From Ruminococcus sp. (lineage in GTDB: Bacteria; Bacillota; Clostridia; Oscillospirales; Ruminococcaceae), in the NCBI GenBank assembly GCA_022768805.1, contig JALELB010000017.1, forward strand, positions 27,109-91,108: DNA of 64,000 nucleotides. The letters are read 5' to 3'. The notes beneath the pieces were generated by a model that made no database searches, was not told the DNA's origin, and was given only the letters and a program-made list of their open reading frames with translations. A program made the position numbers and the translations under genes. Below, one piece after another: positions 42,314 through 49,797 of the stretch; within the stretch, counting starts at the first letter, position 1; every line of letters starts with the position of its first letter.

Positions 42314-42787
42314 CTATATTGCTAATACTTTTTTAAAACAGATCGCCAGGGGCATATCCACATAGGGTGGGTAATTTTCTCTCCGTACATACCCAAGGCT
42401 CCGGTACAGGGCGCATGCAGCAATGCATGCCTCCCGGGTTTGCAGGATTATGGCAGAAAAGCCGGATTCCCGGGCATTCTCCTCCAGCCGGGCAATGCCC
42501 CTGCCCCGGTATGCCTCCGGCACCCATATCCGTTTCATCTCCGCCGACCGTTGATCATACTGCTTCCAGGCTCCGCAGCCCACCGGCACTGTGCCCTGAT
42601 ACACCATCAGCACATGGTGGATGTCTGCCAGGCTGTTGTGGGTGATAAATGTGCGGCGGTTTTCCGCACCGCCTGCCAACACATTATAATATTGCTCCAT
42701 ATCTGCACTGAACCGGACAAAATCCGGATTTGTTCCATCCGTCCACACAAAGCGCAGCGCCTGGTGAATCCCTTTGTTCCGGGTCAT
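42314..42787 (-). CDS. GNAT-family acetyltransferase with a shortened CoA-binding region
   Basis: A 157-residue N-acetyltransferase-like protein. The CoA-binding motif A is visible (WVPEAYRGRGIA near residue 92), and the C-terminal half reads ALYRSLGYVRR as in many GNATs. However, after GRGIA the chain goes straight to RLEENARESGF; about six residues of the helix that normally follows (the ALLxxLE part) seem to be missing. This may be a real variant or an in-frame deletion that weakens activity. The start overlaps the stop of the esterase gene (ATGA). Substrate unknown. Confidence 0.75.
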   Translation of the reverse strand: MTRNKGIHQALRFVWTDGTNPDFVRFSADMEQYYNVLAGGAENRRTFITHNSLADIHHVLMVYQGTVPVGCGAWKQYDQRSAEMKRIWVPEAYRGRGIARLEENARESGFSAIILQTREACIAACALYRSLGYVRRENYPPYVDMPLAICFKKVLAI

Positions 42788-43566
42788 GAGCTGATTCCTT
42801 CCAGCAGCCAGGGAATGGCCTGCCGGATCTGGTCGTCCCAGTAAGCCCAGTCATGACCTCCGGGGCTTTCCTGATAGGTTACATCATAGCCCAGCCCGGC
42901 AAAGCATGTCCTTGCAGAACGGCTGAAGGGCAGGAGGGAATCCTCCGTACCGCAGCAGATCCGCAGGGCCGGCAGAACCCTATGTTTGTTCCGGGTTTTC
43001 CGGGCAAGGGCAAGCAGATCATTGTCCGAGCCGGTAAGCTGCTGGGTGCTGCCGAAAATATCCTGCATGAGGGGGGACACGTCCGTGTATTGTGCCATGG
43101 CCACCAGATCCAGGGCGCCGGACAGGGATACCGCCTTGCCGAAGCGATCCGGCATGGCCAGCGCGAGCTTGACGGCACCATAGCCTCCCATGGAATTGCC
43201 AGCCGCAAAGGTATATTCCCGCTTGTCCGTCAGCTGAGGGAAGAACTGCCGGCACAGCTCCGGCAGTTCCTGGCTGAAAAAGCGCCAGTAGGGAAGTCCG
43301 TGCACCATATCCGTATAGAAACCCAGGTGGGTGGTGGGCATCACCACCGCCAGGGGTGTTCCCTCCACATAGCGCTCGATGGCGGTGCGGCGCTGCCAGA
43401 TGGTCTGATCGTCCCCCATGCCGTGGAGAAGATACAGCACCGGGTATTTCCCGTCCGGAGTTGAACCGGTAAAACCGTGCCGCATGGTGCGCTGGGGCAG
43501 TATTACGTTCAGGTTGACGCTCATCTGCAAAGTGTCAGAAAAGCAGTTGATTGCAAAATGTGCCAT
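42784..43566 (-). CDS. Esterase D / CE1-like alpha-beta hydrolase
   Basis: A 260-residue cytoplasmic esterase of the esterase D/feruloyl esterase superfamily. It has LYLLHGMGDDQTIW near residue 44 (oxyanion region) and a complete triad: S125 in GNSMGG, D209 in GTEDSLLPF and H238 in GGHDW. There is no signal peptide, so it would deacylate imported, esterified oligosaccharides or detoxify small esters. It sits between a small unknown gene (3 bases) and a GNAT gene at the end of the dacF-rluB operon. Confidence 0.85.
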   Translation of the reverse strand: MAHFAINCFSDTLQMSVNLNVILPQRTMRHGFTGSTPDGKYPVLYLLHGMGDDQTIWQRRTAIERYVEGTPLAVVMPTTHLGFYTDMVHGLPYWRFFSQELPELCRQFFPQLTDKREYTFAAGNSMGGYGAVKLALAMPDRFGKAVSLSGALDLVAMAQYTDVSPLMQDIFGSTQQLTGSDNDLLALARKTRNKHRVLPALRICCGTEDSLLPFSRSARTCFAGLGYDVTYQESPGGHDWAYWDDQIRQAIPWLLEGISS

Positions 43567-43569
43567 AGT

Positions 43570-43932
43570 TTAGTCCTTTTTCTCCTTGCAGCCTGCGCAG
43601 CCGTTCATCAGCTCCGCAATGCAGCTGCATACATTGGTGTCCGGGTCACAGAGATGCAGCTTCTGCAGCTGCTCTGTCGCACAAAGATATTCCGCCCGGT
43701 CTATGCCTCGGAGCATGGCCTTGAACAATACAGTGCGGATGATGCCATCGTACAGGGCAAGATCCCCTTTGGCGTCACAGGCATACACCGTCACCCTGTC
43801 CGCTTCGTAGGAGAATACTGCAAAGCCGTTGCATACGCCTGCCGCCATGGATTCCACTGCGTGCAGGGAAACCCCTGGCGTTTCGTATGCTGCATAGGGG
43901 GTCAGATCCTTTGCCTCCAGAATTTCCAGCAT
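43570..43932 (-). CDS. Small cysteine-tailed protein of unknown function
   Basis: A 120-residue protein without a recognised family. It opens MLEILEAKDL, has a central AGVCNGFAVFSYEADRV strand region and a helix GIIRTVLFKAMLRGIDRAEYL (motif split after FKAML), and ends with clustered cysteines (CSCIAEL, GCAGCKEKKD). The fold pattern faintly recalls a minimal acetyltransferase, but no CoA motif is present. AAGGAG precedes the ATG. It lies 3 bases from both rluB and the esterase gene, so it is part of the same transcript. Confidence 0.7.
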   Translation of the reverse strand: MLEILEAKDLTPYAAYETPGVSLHAVESMAAGVCNGFAVFSYEADRVTVYACDAKGDLALYDGIIRTVLFKAMLRGIDRAEYLCATEQLQKLHLCDPDTNVCSCIAELMNGCAGCKEKKD

Positions 43933-43935
43933 AGC

Positions 43936-44664
43936 TTACTCCTTTCCGATGGCCGTCCGCAGGGCACGGAGCTCCTCGGCGGTCAACTCCCGGTAGGCAC
44001 CGGGCTTCAGCATGCCCAGCTTCAGGGGGCCGATGCTGATCCGGCGCAGCCGGGCAACCTCCAGTCCCACCGCTTCGCACATGCGGCGGATCTGCCGGTT
44101 GCGCCCCTCCTTGATGGTGATAAGCAGAACTACCCGTCCCGGTTCCTTGGTGAGTACGTTCACTGTGGCGGGCAGGGTGGGCTTTCCGTCAATCGCCACG
44201 CCCTCCGACAGCTGCACCAGCTGGTTGTCCGTAATATCCGGACGCACTGTCACCCGATAGGTTTTGGAAACGTGCCGGCTTGGGTGCATAATGCTGTTAG
44301 CAAAGTCCCCGTCGTTGGTGAATAGCAGCAGTCCCTCGGAATTCCGGTCCAGCCGGCCTACCGGGTACACCCGCTCCGGTACATCCTCCAGCAGATCCAT
44401 GACGCACCGGCGGTCCAGCTCATCGGATACGGTGGTCACATAGCCCCGGGGCTTGTTAAGCATCAGATACAGCTTCTGCTTTTTTTTCGGAAGGGCAATC
44501 CGCTCACCGTTGACGGTAATGAGATCCCTGCCGCCGGCTTTGTCTCCCAGCTTGACGGGGCGTCCGTTGCACTGGACATGTCCGGCGGCGATCAGGCTTT
44601 CTGCCTTTCGCCGGGAACAGTAGCCGCTGTCTGCAATGATTTTTTGAATTCTTGTTTTTTCCAT
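43936..44664 (-). CDS. rluB: 23S rRNA pseudouridine synthase RluB-like
   Basis: A 242-residue pseudouridine synthase of the RsuA/RluB family that modifies 23S rRNA. It has an N-terminal S4 RNA-binding domain (RIQKIIADSGYCSRRKAE split; residues 1-60), the catalytic aspartate in GRLDRNSEGLL near residue 103, and GRNRQIRRM near 188. It follows dacF in the operon, as in many Clostridia (dacF-ytfJ-scpAB-rluB neighbourhood). Confidence 0.95.
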   Translation of the reverse strand: MEKTRIQKIIADSGYCSRRKAESLIAAGHVQCNGRPVKLGDKAGGRDLITVNGERIALPKKKQKLYLMLNKPRGYVTTVSDELDRRCVMDLLEDVPERVYPVGRLDRNSEGLLLFTNDGDFANSIMHPSRHVSKTYRVTVRPDITDNQLVQLSEGVAIDGKPTLPATVNVLTKEPGRVVLLITIKEGRNRQIRRMCEAVGLEVARLRRISIGPLKLGMLKPGAYRELTAEELRALRTAIGKE

Positions 44665-44690
44665 ATTGATCCGTTCCTCCTGGAACTATG

Positions 44691-45827
44691 TCAGAACCAG
44701 CTCCGGATGCGTGCAAGCAGTCTGCTCCAGAAGCCGGGTGATCCGGATTCCTGCGCCTGGGCAGAAACCCCCTGGACGGTATACAGCGGCACATCGGCAA
44801 CATGCCGCCCTTCATAATAATAAGCCAGTGCGCCAACCTGTGCGTTCTCCTCCACGGGAGCGTACAGAAAGGGCGGAACCTGCACCTGTACGGTCAAACT
44901 GCGGAAATCCCCGTTGTCCGTGCCGATGGACAGAGGATCCCGGGTGCGCAGGGGTACCGTATCCTCCGTCCCCCCCACCACACTGACACACAGCCCCTCC
45001 GGCGGGTCAATGCTCTGGGAAACCACATGGGCAAAGCCGTAGTCATACAGCTTGATATGGTCATTCCAGTCATCCGGCGCATGCAAAGTTACACAGATCA
45101 GAGAGATCCCGTTCCGCTGGCAGAAGGACACCAGGCAGCGGCCGGCTTCATCAGTAAAGCCGGTCTTGACGCCGATTACCCCGTCATACATGGTCAGCAG
45201 CTTGTTGGTATTCTTCAGCCAGCGCCGGTAGGGAGGATTGCCAAAGCAGACCTCCGCCCGGGACTGACAGCAGATTGCCCGGAAGTCCGGGTTCTGCATG
45301 GCGGTGCGTGTCAGCAGTGCCATATCCCGGGCGGAAGCGCCGTGTCCTTCGGCATCCAGCCCGGAGGGGGTGACAAAGCAGGTATGGGTCATGCCGATCC
45401 GGGCAGCCCGGTCGTTCATCCGCTCCGCAAAGGCAGGGAGGGAGCCGGCAAGCCGGACAGCTGCCGCATTGGCTGCATCATTGCCGGAGGGCAGCAGCAT
45501 GCCGTAGCAGAGTGCGCGCTTGGTGACCACGTCCCCCTCCCTAAGACCCATGGAGGAGCCCTCTACCCGGATGGCCTCCGGATCCACCACGAACCAGTCG
45601 TCCAGTCCACCGCTTTCCAGACACAGCAGAGTGGTCATGATCTTGGTGGTGCTGGCAACGGGGCGCTTTTCGTCTCCGTTTTTGGACAGCAGAACCTTGC
45701 CTGTGTCCGCTTCCATCAGCACATAGGCCTGGGCGGAGATGCCCAGGGGATCTGCGGCACATACCGCCGGACAGCAAAGCTGCAGGCTGCACAGCACTGC
45801 CAGCATTACGCAAAGCCATTTTTTCAT
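44691..45827 (-). CDS. dacF: D-alanyl-D-alanine carboxypeptidase (DacF-like)
   Basis: A low-molecular-weight penicillin-binding protein that trims the terminal D-Ala from peptidoglycan stems. The 378-residue product has a signal peptide (about 1-24, ending VCA), the three catalytic motifs S59-T-T-K62, S114-G-N116 and K221-T-G, a PBP5-type C-terminal beta domain (about 275-345), and a final amphipathic stretch (FWSRLLARIRSWF) for membrane association. GGGAGG precedes ATG 45,827, rather than the longer open frame. Its operon with gerW, scpAB and rluB is conserved in spore formers. Confidence 0.94.
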   Translation of the reverse strand: MKKWLCVMLAVLCSLQLCCPAVCAADPLGISAQAYVLMEADTGKVLLSKNGDEKRPVASTTKIMTTLLCLESGGLDDWFVVDPEAIRVEGSSMGLREGDVVTKRALCYGMLLPSGNDAANAAAVRLAGSLPAFAERMNDRAARIGMTHTCFVTPSGLDAEGHGASARDMALLTRTAMQNPDFRAICCQSRAEVCFGNPPYRRWLKNTNKLLTMYDGVIGVKTGFTDEAGRCLVSFCQRNGISLICVTLHAPDDWNDHIKLYDYGFAHVVSQSIDPPEGLCVSVVGGTEDTVPLRTRDPLSIGTDNGDFRSLTVQVQVPPFLYAPVEENAQVGALAYYYEGRHVADVPLYTVQGVSAQAQESGSPGFWSRLLARIRSWF

Positions 45828-45882
45828 CTGATTGCCTCCCATTGCCGGAATCTCTGTAAAGCATATGGGAGGGGCAGGGGAA

Positions 45883-46278
45883 TTATTCTGCCTTTGCGTT
45901 CTTCTCGTTCCGGCTGCTCATATAGCCGGAGATCTTCTCCATCACATCAGGCACCATATTGATAAGCGCATTGGGGGTGGATGCGTCAATGGACAGCTGC
46001 AGCAGCTTGACCTCTCCGTTGAGGATTACCAGGAATGCCACAGGCTGAATGGAGATGCCTGCGCCGGAGCCGCCGCCGAACAGTTCCTTTTCCACCTTGG
46101 AGGGCAGATCGGAGCCGCCGGATGCAAAGCCGTAGGACACCTTGGAGATGGGGATGATGGTTGCGCCGTCTGCGCAGGTGATGGGGGTGCCGACAATGGT
46201 GTTTACGTCCACCATTTCCCGGATTTTTTCCATGGTTACGCCCATGAGCTCGTTGATAGGATGCTCAGTATTGTTCAT
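45883..46278 (-). CDS. gerW: GerW/YtfJ-type sporulation protein
   Basis: A 131-residue protein of the YtfJ family, needed for normal germination in Bacillus. It shows INELMGVTMEKIREMVDVN, GTPI, IPISKVSYGFASGG and a Gly-rich GGGSGAGISIQPVAFLV core, all conserved in the family. AAGGAG precedes ATG 46,278; the upstream open frame lacks signals. The presence of this gene next to dacF adds to the sporulation signature of the window. Confidence 0.92.
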   Translation of the reverse strand: MNNTEHPINELMGVTMEKIREMVDVNTIVGTPITCADGATIIPISKVSYGFASGGSDLPSKVEKELFGGGSGAGISIQPVAFLVILNGEVKLLQLSIDASTPNALINMVPDVMEKISGYMSSRNEKNAKAE

Positions 46279-46380
46279 CGCTTTCTCCTTCTCCGCACAT
46301 GTTGGATTTTTGGCGGCTTGTGCGGCTGCCGCATGTATACAGCGCTGCATTTGTGTCAGCATGGACGGGATGCAGCGGGT

Positions 46381-47139
46381 TTATGCACCGGAATTGGATT
46401 TGTGCTGCAGATATAGAAAACGCACAGCCAGGCCGATTGCTGCCCCCAGGATCACTGCTGGACATACCCGCACCTGGCAACTGCCCCGGTATGAGCCGCA
46501 GGGCTGGTTGTAAATGCAGCGTATCCGGATCTGCTTTTTCCGGACCCGGAAGAACTGGCACAGCAGCGCCAAGGTATTGTAAACGGCAATATTCACCTTG
46601 CCGAAGCGCACGGCGCATACCGCAGCATCCGGGTGGGACACGGTAAAATCCAGGTCGATGTCCCGGATGGTGATACGACGCAGCAGCCACCGCAGAGGAC
46701 GGCCGGCTGCATGCAGCAGATTCAGAATCAGCTCCACCCATTCGGACAGGGACTGGGGCTTGTATTTGCTCAGGAAGCCGCCGGATTTCTTCTCCGTTTC
46801 CGCCTGGGCGGATTCCTCCTGCACAGGCTCCTGCTCCTTGCCGGATGCTTCCGGAGCGGCGGCTTCCTGCCCAGGCTTCCCGGCGTCGGCGGCGGGTGTC
46901 CGGGGCGGTTTGTCCGTGGGCGCAGCTGTCTGTTTCACCGGGGCAGGCTCTTTTTGATGCTCCGGATGTTCCGGCGGATGCTGTGCATGCTTCGGCGCAC
47001 CGGAGCTTTTGCGCAGAAACAGGTACCGGGCGCTCCAGCGGAAATCCCCGTCGTCAAAGGCCAGCCGGACACACAGCGGTGCAAACAGCAGGATCAGCAG
47101 TATCAGCAGCAGCGTGAGCAGAATGATCCGCAGAACCAT
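46381..47139 (-). CDS. DUF2953 membrane protein (YtfI-like)
   Basis: A 252-residue protein with one N-terminal membrane helix (about 5-24), a short conserved RWSARYLFLR block, a long Pro/Ala/Glu/Lys-rich linker (about 45-120), and the C-terminal DUF2953 region (ITIRDIDLDFTVSHPDAA, given in part). This corresponds to YtfI, the usual neighbour of ytfJ and scpAB. Function unknown. Unlike gerW, which it precedes by 102 bases, it has a weak ribosome site. Confidence 0.8.
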   Translation of the reverse strand: MVLRIILLTLLLILLILLFAPLCVRLAFDDGDFRWSARYLFLRKSSGAPKHAQHPPEHPEHQKEPAPVKQTAAPTDKPPRTPAADAGKPGQEAAAPEASGKEQEPVQEESAQAETEKKSGGFLSKYKPQSLSEWVELILNLLHAAGRPLRWLLRRITIRDIDLDFTVSHPDAAVCAVRFGKVNIAVYNTLALLCQFFRVRKKQIRIRCIYNQPCGSYRGSCQVRVCPAVILGAAIGLAVRFLYLQHKSNSGA

Positions 47140-47183
47140 TGCTTCTGCGCCTCCTTTCTTTCAGAAGTCCTTCCGGAAAAATG

Positions 47184-47783
47184 CTATACCTTCGTCAGCA
47201 GTTCCTCCGGCATGTCCGGGTCGGGTGCATTCTCCGGATCCAGATCCATAAGGCTGGCCTGGGGATCCTTTCCCGGCAGAGGGGGGAGATCCTCCAGGGA
47301 GCGCAGTCCGAAGCATCGGAGAAACCGGCTGGTGGTCCGGTAGGCGATGGGCTTGCCGGGTACATCCAGCCGCCCTGCCTCCTCCAGCAGATCCTTTTCC
47401 ACCAGATTGTTGATTACGGAGGAGCTGTCGATGCCCCGGACGTTTTCCACAAAGCTCTTGGTGACCGGCTGGTTGTATGCCACAATGGTCAGCGCCTCCA
47501 TGGCGGCGTTGGACAGGGGAGCAGTGCGCTTGGTTTCAATGGCTTTTTTGATAGGCTCCGCAAAGGCGGGACGGGTGCAGAGCTGATAGCAGTTTTCCAG
47601 CTGCAGGACATGCAGTGCGCTGGGTCCCGCTTCATAGCGGTCATTGAGCAGGGTGATAAGCTTCGGAATCAGCTCCTCCTCCAGACCGCAGGCTTCTGCC
47701 AGACGGGGGGCCGGGATGGGCTCGCCATAGGCAAAGAGCACCGCTTCTACCTCTGCAATTTTATTCTTCAGTTGCATGTTCAC
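47184..47783 (-). CDS. scpB: Segregation and condensation protein B
   Basis: ScpB is a winged-helix kite subunit of the SMC-ScpAB condensin. The 199 residues show EVEAVLFAYGEPI at the start, the conserved ALTIVAYNQPVTKSFVENVRGID (motif split after AYNQP) near residue 95 and TSRFLRCFGLRSLEDLPPL near 155. GTG at 47,783 has AGGA 6 bases upstream and is kept; ATG at 47,777 is possible. It overlaps scpA by 23 bases. Confidence 0.94.
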   Translation of the reverse strand: MNMQLKNKIAEVEAVLFAYGEPIPAPRLAEACGLEEELIPKLITLLNDRYEAGPSALHVLQLENCYQLCTRPAFAEPIKKAIETKRTAPLSNAAMEALTIVAYNQPVTKSFVENVRGIDSSSVINNLVEKDLLEEAGRLDVPGKPIAYRTTSRFLRCFGLRSLEDLPPLPGKDPQASLMDLDPENAPDPDMPEELLTKV

Positions 47784-48513
47784 TCACAATCCTGTATTTT
47801 TTTGTAATCTGATGCTGTCTGCAGAAGGACAGCTCCGTATTGTCCTCGCTGAGTCTGGTTCTGCCGGTTTTGGTGAGCTCCAACACCGCAAGAAAGGTTG
47901 CCACCCGGGCGGAACGATCCGTCATCCCCTCGTACAGGTTGTCCACCCGGACCGTGCCCTCTGCATACAGCCGGCGCAGCACATACACCACCTTGGAGAT
48001 TACGGAAACCACCCGCTGCTGTACCACTGCCTGGATTCTGTCTGTCAGCGGTGCGGTATTGCCCGGCTTCGGCTTTGCGCCGATTTGCAAATATGCCTGC
48101 CGGAGCACTTCCGCCTCGTGGCTGTGCCGGTAGACAGGGTCTATCTGTACCGGCATCTGCCGGCGGACGAAGATGCTGTCTCCCAGATCCCGCTTCGCAA
48201 GCTCTGCCGCAGCAAGCTTACACAGGGAGTATTCAATGAGAGCACCCTCCAGCTCTTTTTTGATGGATTCCGCCTCTTCCGGGCTGGGCAGCAGAGATGC
48301 GGTTTTGATGTAAATGAGCCGTGCCGCCATCTCCAGAAATTCTCCTGCCAGCTCGTAATCCTGCTGGCTGCACTGCTCCATATATAATAGGTATTGCTCC
48401 AGCAGCTTGGAAATTTCAATGTCATAGATATTCAGCTTGTGCTTGGCGATCAGATGCAAAAGCAGATCCAAAGGGCCCTCAAACACAGGCAGCTTGAATG
48501 AAATCTGTGCCAT
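47761..48513 (-). CDS. scpA: Segregation and condensation protein A
   Basis: ScpA is the kleisin of the SMC condensin complex. The 250-residue product begins with the diagnostic FEGPLDLLLHLIAKHKLNIYDIEI pattern (residues 11-34, quoted in part), continues with EFLEMAARLIYIKTASLLP, and ends in a winged helix (VATFLAVLELTKTGRTRL). Its ATG directly follows the stop codon of the M50 protease gene. Confidence 0.95.
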   Translation of the reverse strand: MAQISFKLPVFEGPLDLLLHLIAKHKLNIYDIEISKLLEQYLLYMEQCSQQDYELAGEFLEMAARLIYIKTASLLPSPEEAESIKKELEGALIEYSLCKLAAAELAKRDLGDSIFVRRQMPVQIDPVYRHSHEAEVLRQAYLQIGAKPKPGNTAPLTDRIQAVVQQRVVSVISKVVYVLRRLYAEGTVRVDNLYEGMTDRSARVATFLAVLELTKTGRTRLSEDNTELSFCRQHQITKKYRIVSEHATEE

Positions 48514-49215
48514 TTACAGTGTCCCCAGCAGCTTCGGGATCCAGTTGGTCAGGGTAATCATCAGGTTGTAGATGTGGCCTTCCACAAAGTTGATGGGTTT
48601 GGAAAGCATGCCGGTAACCAGGATCACCATGAAAACGATGGAGATTACCCGCTGGTATTTATAGAAGAACGCATCCACCTTGGAATTTGCGAAGTAGCCC
48701 AGAATGTGAGAGCCATCCAGGGGCGGAATGGGAATCAGATTGAAGATGGCAAGACCCAGGTTGATGAAAATGAACGCCTGGAGCATATAGTAGAGAATGA
48801 AGTAGGTATTGACAGCATCGGTCAGGTAGTAATCCGCCACGGAGACCTGTACCACTTCAAAGCAGCAGAACACCCGGAAGACCACCATGCCGATGATGGC
48901 AACCAGGATATTGGAGGCAGGTCCTGCCAGCGCAGTCAGCGCCATGCCGCCCCGCATGCTGATCTTCCGGTCGAACCGGCGTGCATTCACCGGAACGGGC
49001 TTTGCCCAGCCGAAGCCGGCCAGCAGCAGGCATATGGTGCCCACCGGGTCAAGATGGGCCAGGGGATTGAGGGTCATGCGGCCCTGGATGCTTGCGGTGT
49101 CATCTCCCAGCTTGAATGCCGCCCAGGCGTGAGCACACTCGTGGATGGGTGTTACCATCAGAATGACAATCAGACGGGTGAAAAAATCCAAAAAGGTGGA
49201 AAGATCCAGATTCAA
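48514..49215 (-). CDS. Site-2 protease family (M50) membrane metalloprotease
   Basis: A 233-residue polytopic zinc metalloprotease. The active site is visible: HECAH (H25-E26-x2-H29) in the first helix and NLIPIPPLDGSH near residue 165 supplying the aspartate ligand. It is of the short type without PDZ domain. Members cleave membrane-spanning regulators; the substrate is unknown. Translation starts at TTG 49,215 with GAGAGGA upstream. It heads the M50-scpA-scpB-DUF2953-gerW-dacF-rluB operon, a conserved order in Clostridia. Confidence 0.92.
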   Translation of the reverse strand: MNLDLSTFLDFFTRLIVILMVTPIHECAHAWAAFKLGDDTASIQGRMTLNPLAHLDPVGTICLLLAGFGWAKPVPVNARRFDRKISMRGGMALTALAGPASNILVAIIGMVVFRVFCCFEVVQVSVADYYLTDAVNTYFILYYMLQAFIFINLGLAIFNLIPIPPLDGSHILGYFANSKVDAFFYKYQRVISIVFMVILVTGMLSKPINFVEGHIYNLMITLTNWIPKLLGTL

Positions 49216-49257
49216 GATTGTGTCCTCTCTTTCTGTTTATAATCTTATACAATGTTT

Positions 49258-49286
49258 ATTATACATGAATTCTGGACGGTTTACAA
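49258..49286 (-). promoter_or_regulatory. Sigma-A promoter of the M50-scpAB-dacF operon
   Basis: TTGTAA (49,281-49,286), 17-base spacer and TATAAT (49,258-49,263) on the minus strand. Confidence 0.85.
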
Positions 49287-49314
49287 GCCAAAATTGCAGT
49301 TTCTTTCGGGGTCA

Positions 49315-49374
49315 GAAAATTTTTTTGAATTTTTTCAAAAAAGCCTTGCTTTTTTTCAAGAAATCTGATAGAAT
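49315..49374 (+). promoter_or_regulatory. rpmB promoter with A/T-tract (UP-like) element
   Basis: TTGCTT (49,346-49,351), 17-base spacer and TAGAAT (49,369-49,374). Immediately upstream is GAAAATTTTTTTGAATTTTT then TCAAAAAAG, nearly the same block as before the tRNA-Leu promoter and at the same distance from the -35 box. Confidence 0.75.
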
Positions 49375-49419
49375 AAGACTATTGACTTTCTACGATGCAT
49401 GAAGGAGGTGCAACCTACC

Positions 49420-49605
49420 ATGGCTAAGTGTGATATTTGCGGCAAGGGCGTTACTTTTGGTATTAAGGTTTCCCATTCTCACAGACGTTCTAACAGAACC
49501 TGGAAACCCAATGTAAAGCGCGTAAAGGCTGTTGTAAAGGGTACTCCCTGTCATATTTATGCTTGCTCCAGATGCCTGCGTTCCGGCAAGGTTGAGCGTG
49601 CGTAA
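49420..49605 (+). CDS. rpmB: 50S ribosomal protein L28
   Basis: A 61-residue L28 with a zinc-binding set of cysteines (CDICGKG at the start and YACSRCLRSGKV at the end) typical of the zinc-containing form. The basic core SHSHRRSNRTWKPNVKRVK (residues 19-37) is diagnostic. AAGGAGGTG, a near-perfect Shine-Dalgarno, precedes the ATG at 49,420. It is monocistronic, with its own promoter and terminator. Confidence 0.98.
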   Translation: MAKCDICGKGVTFGIKVSHSHRRSNRTWKPNVKRVKAVVKGTPCHIYACSRCLRSGKVERA

Positions 49606-49621
49606 TCAAACACCGAAGGAT

Positions 49622-49662
49622 TCAGGAGCATGCGGCTTGTCCGTATGCTCCTGATTTTTCTG
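49622..49662 (+). terminator. rpmB terminator
   Basis: TCAGGAGCAT (49,622-49,631) pairs with ATGCTCCTGA (49,645-49,654), followed by TTTTTCTGTTTTTT. Confidence 0.92.
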
Positions 49663-49713
49663 TTTTTTCCGGCGGATGCCGGCAGGCTGTTCGGAAAAAT
49701 CCTGCAAAAGCAC

Positions 49714-49742
49714 TTGCACTCTGCGCAGAAATGTTGTATAAT
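49714..49742 (+). promoter_or_regulatory. Sigma-A promoter of the carboxyltransferase operon
   Basis: TTGCAC (49,714-49,719), 17-base spacer, TATAAT (49,737-49,742), 55 bases before the first start codon. Confidence 0.85.
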
Positions 49743-49797
49743 AATAATGTATATTGACTTTGTGGCTATTACACAGATGAGGAAGGAAGATCCGCAC

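Noticed and set aside
49630-49797. N-terminal extension of the carboxyltransferase upstream of 49,798.
   Set aside because: The extension crosses the rpmB terminator and the operon's own promoter, so it cannot be translated from that transcript.
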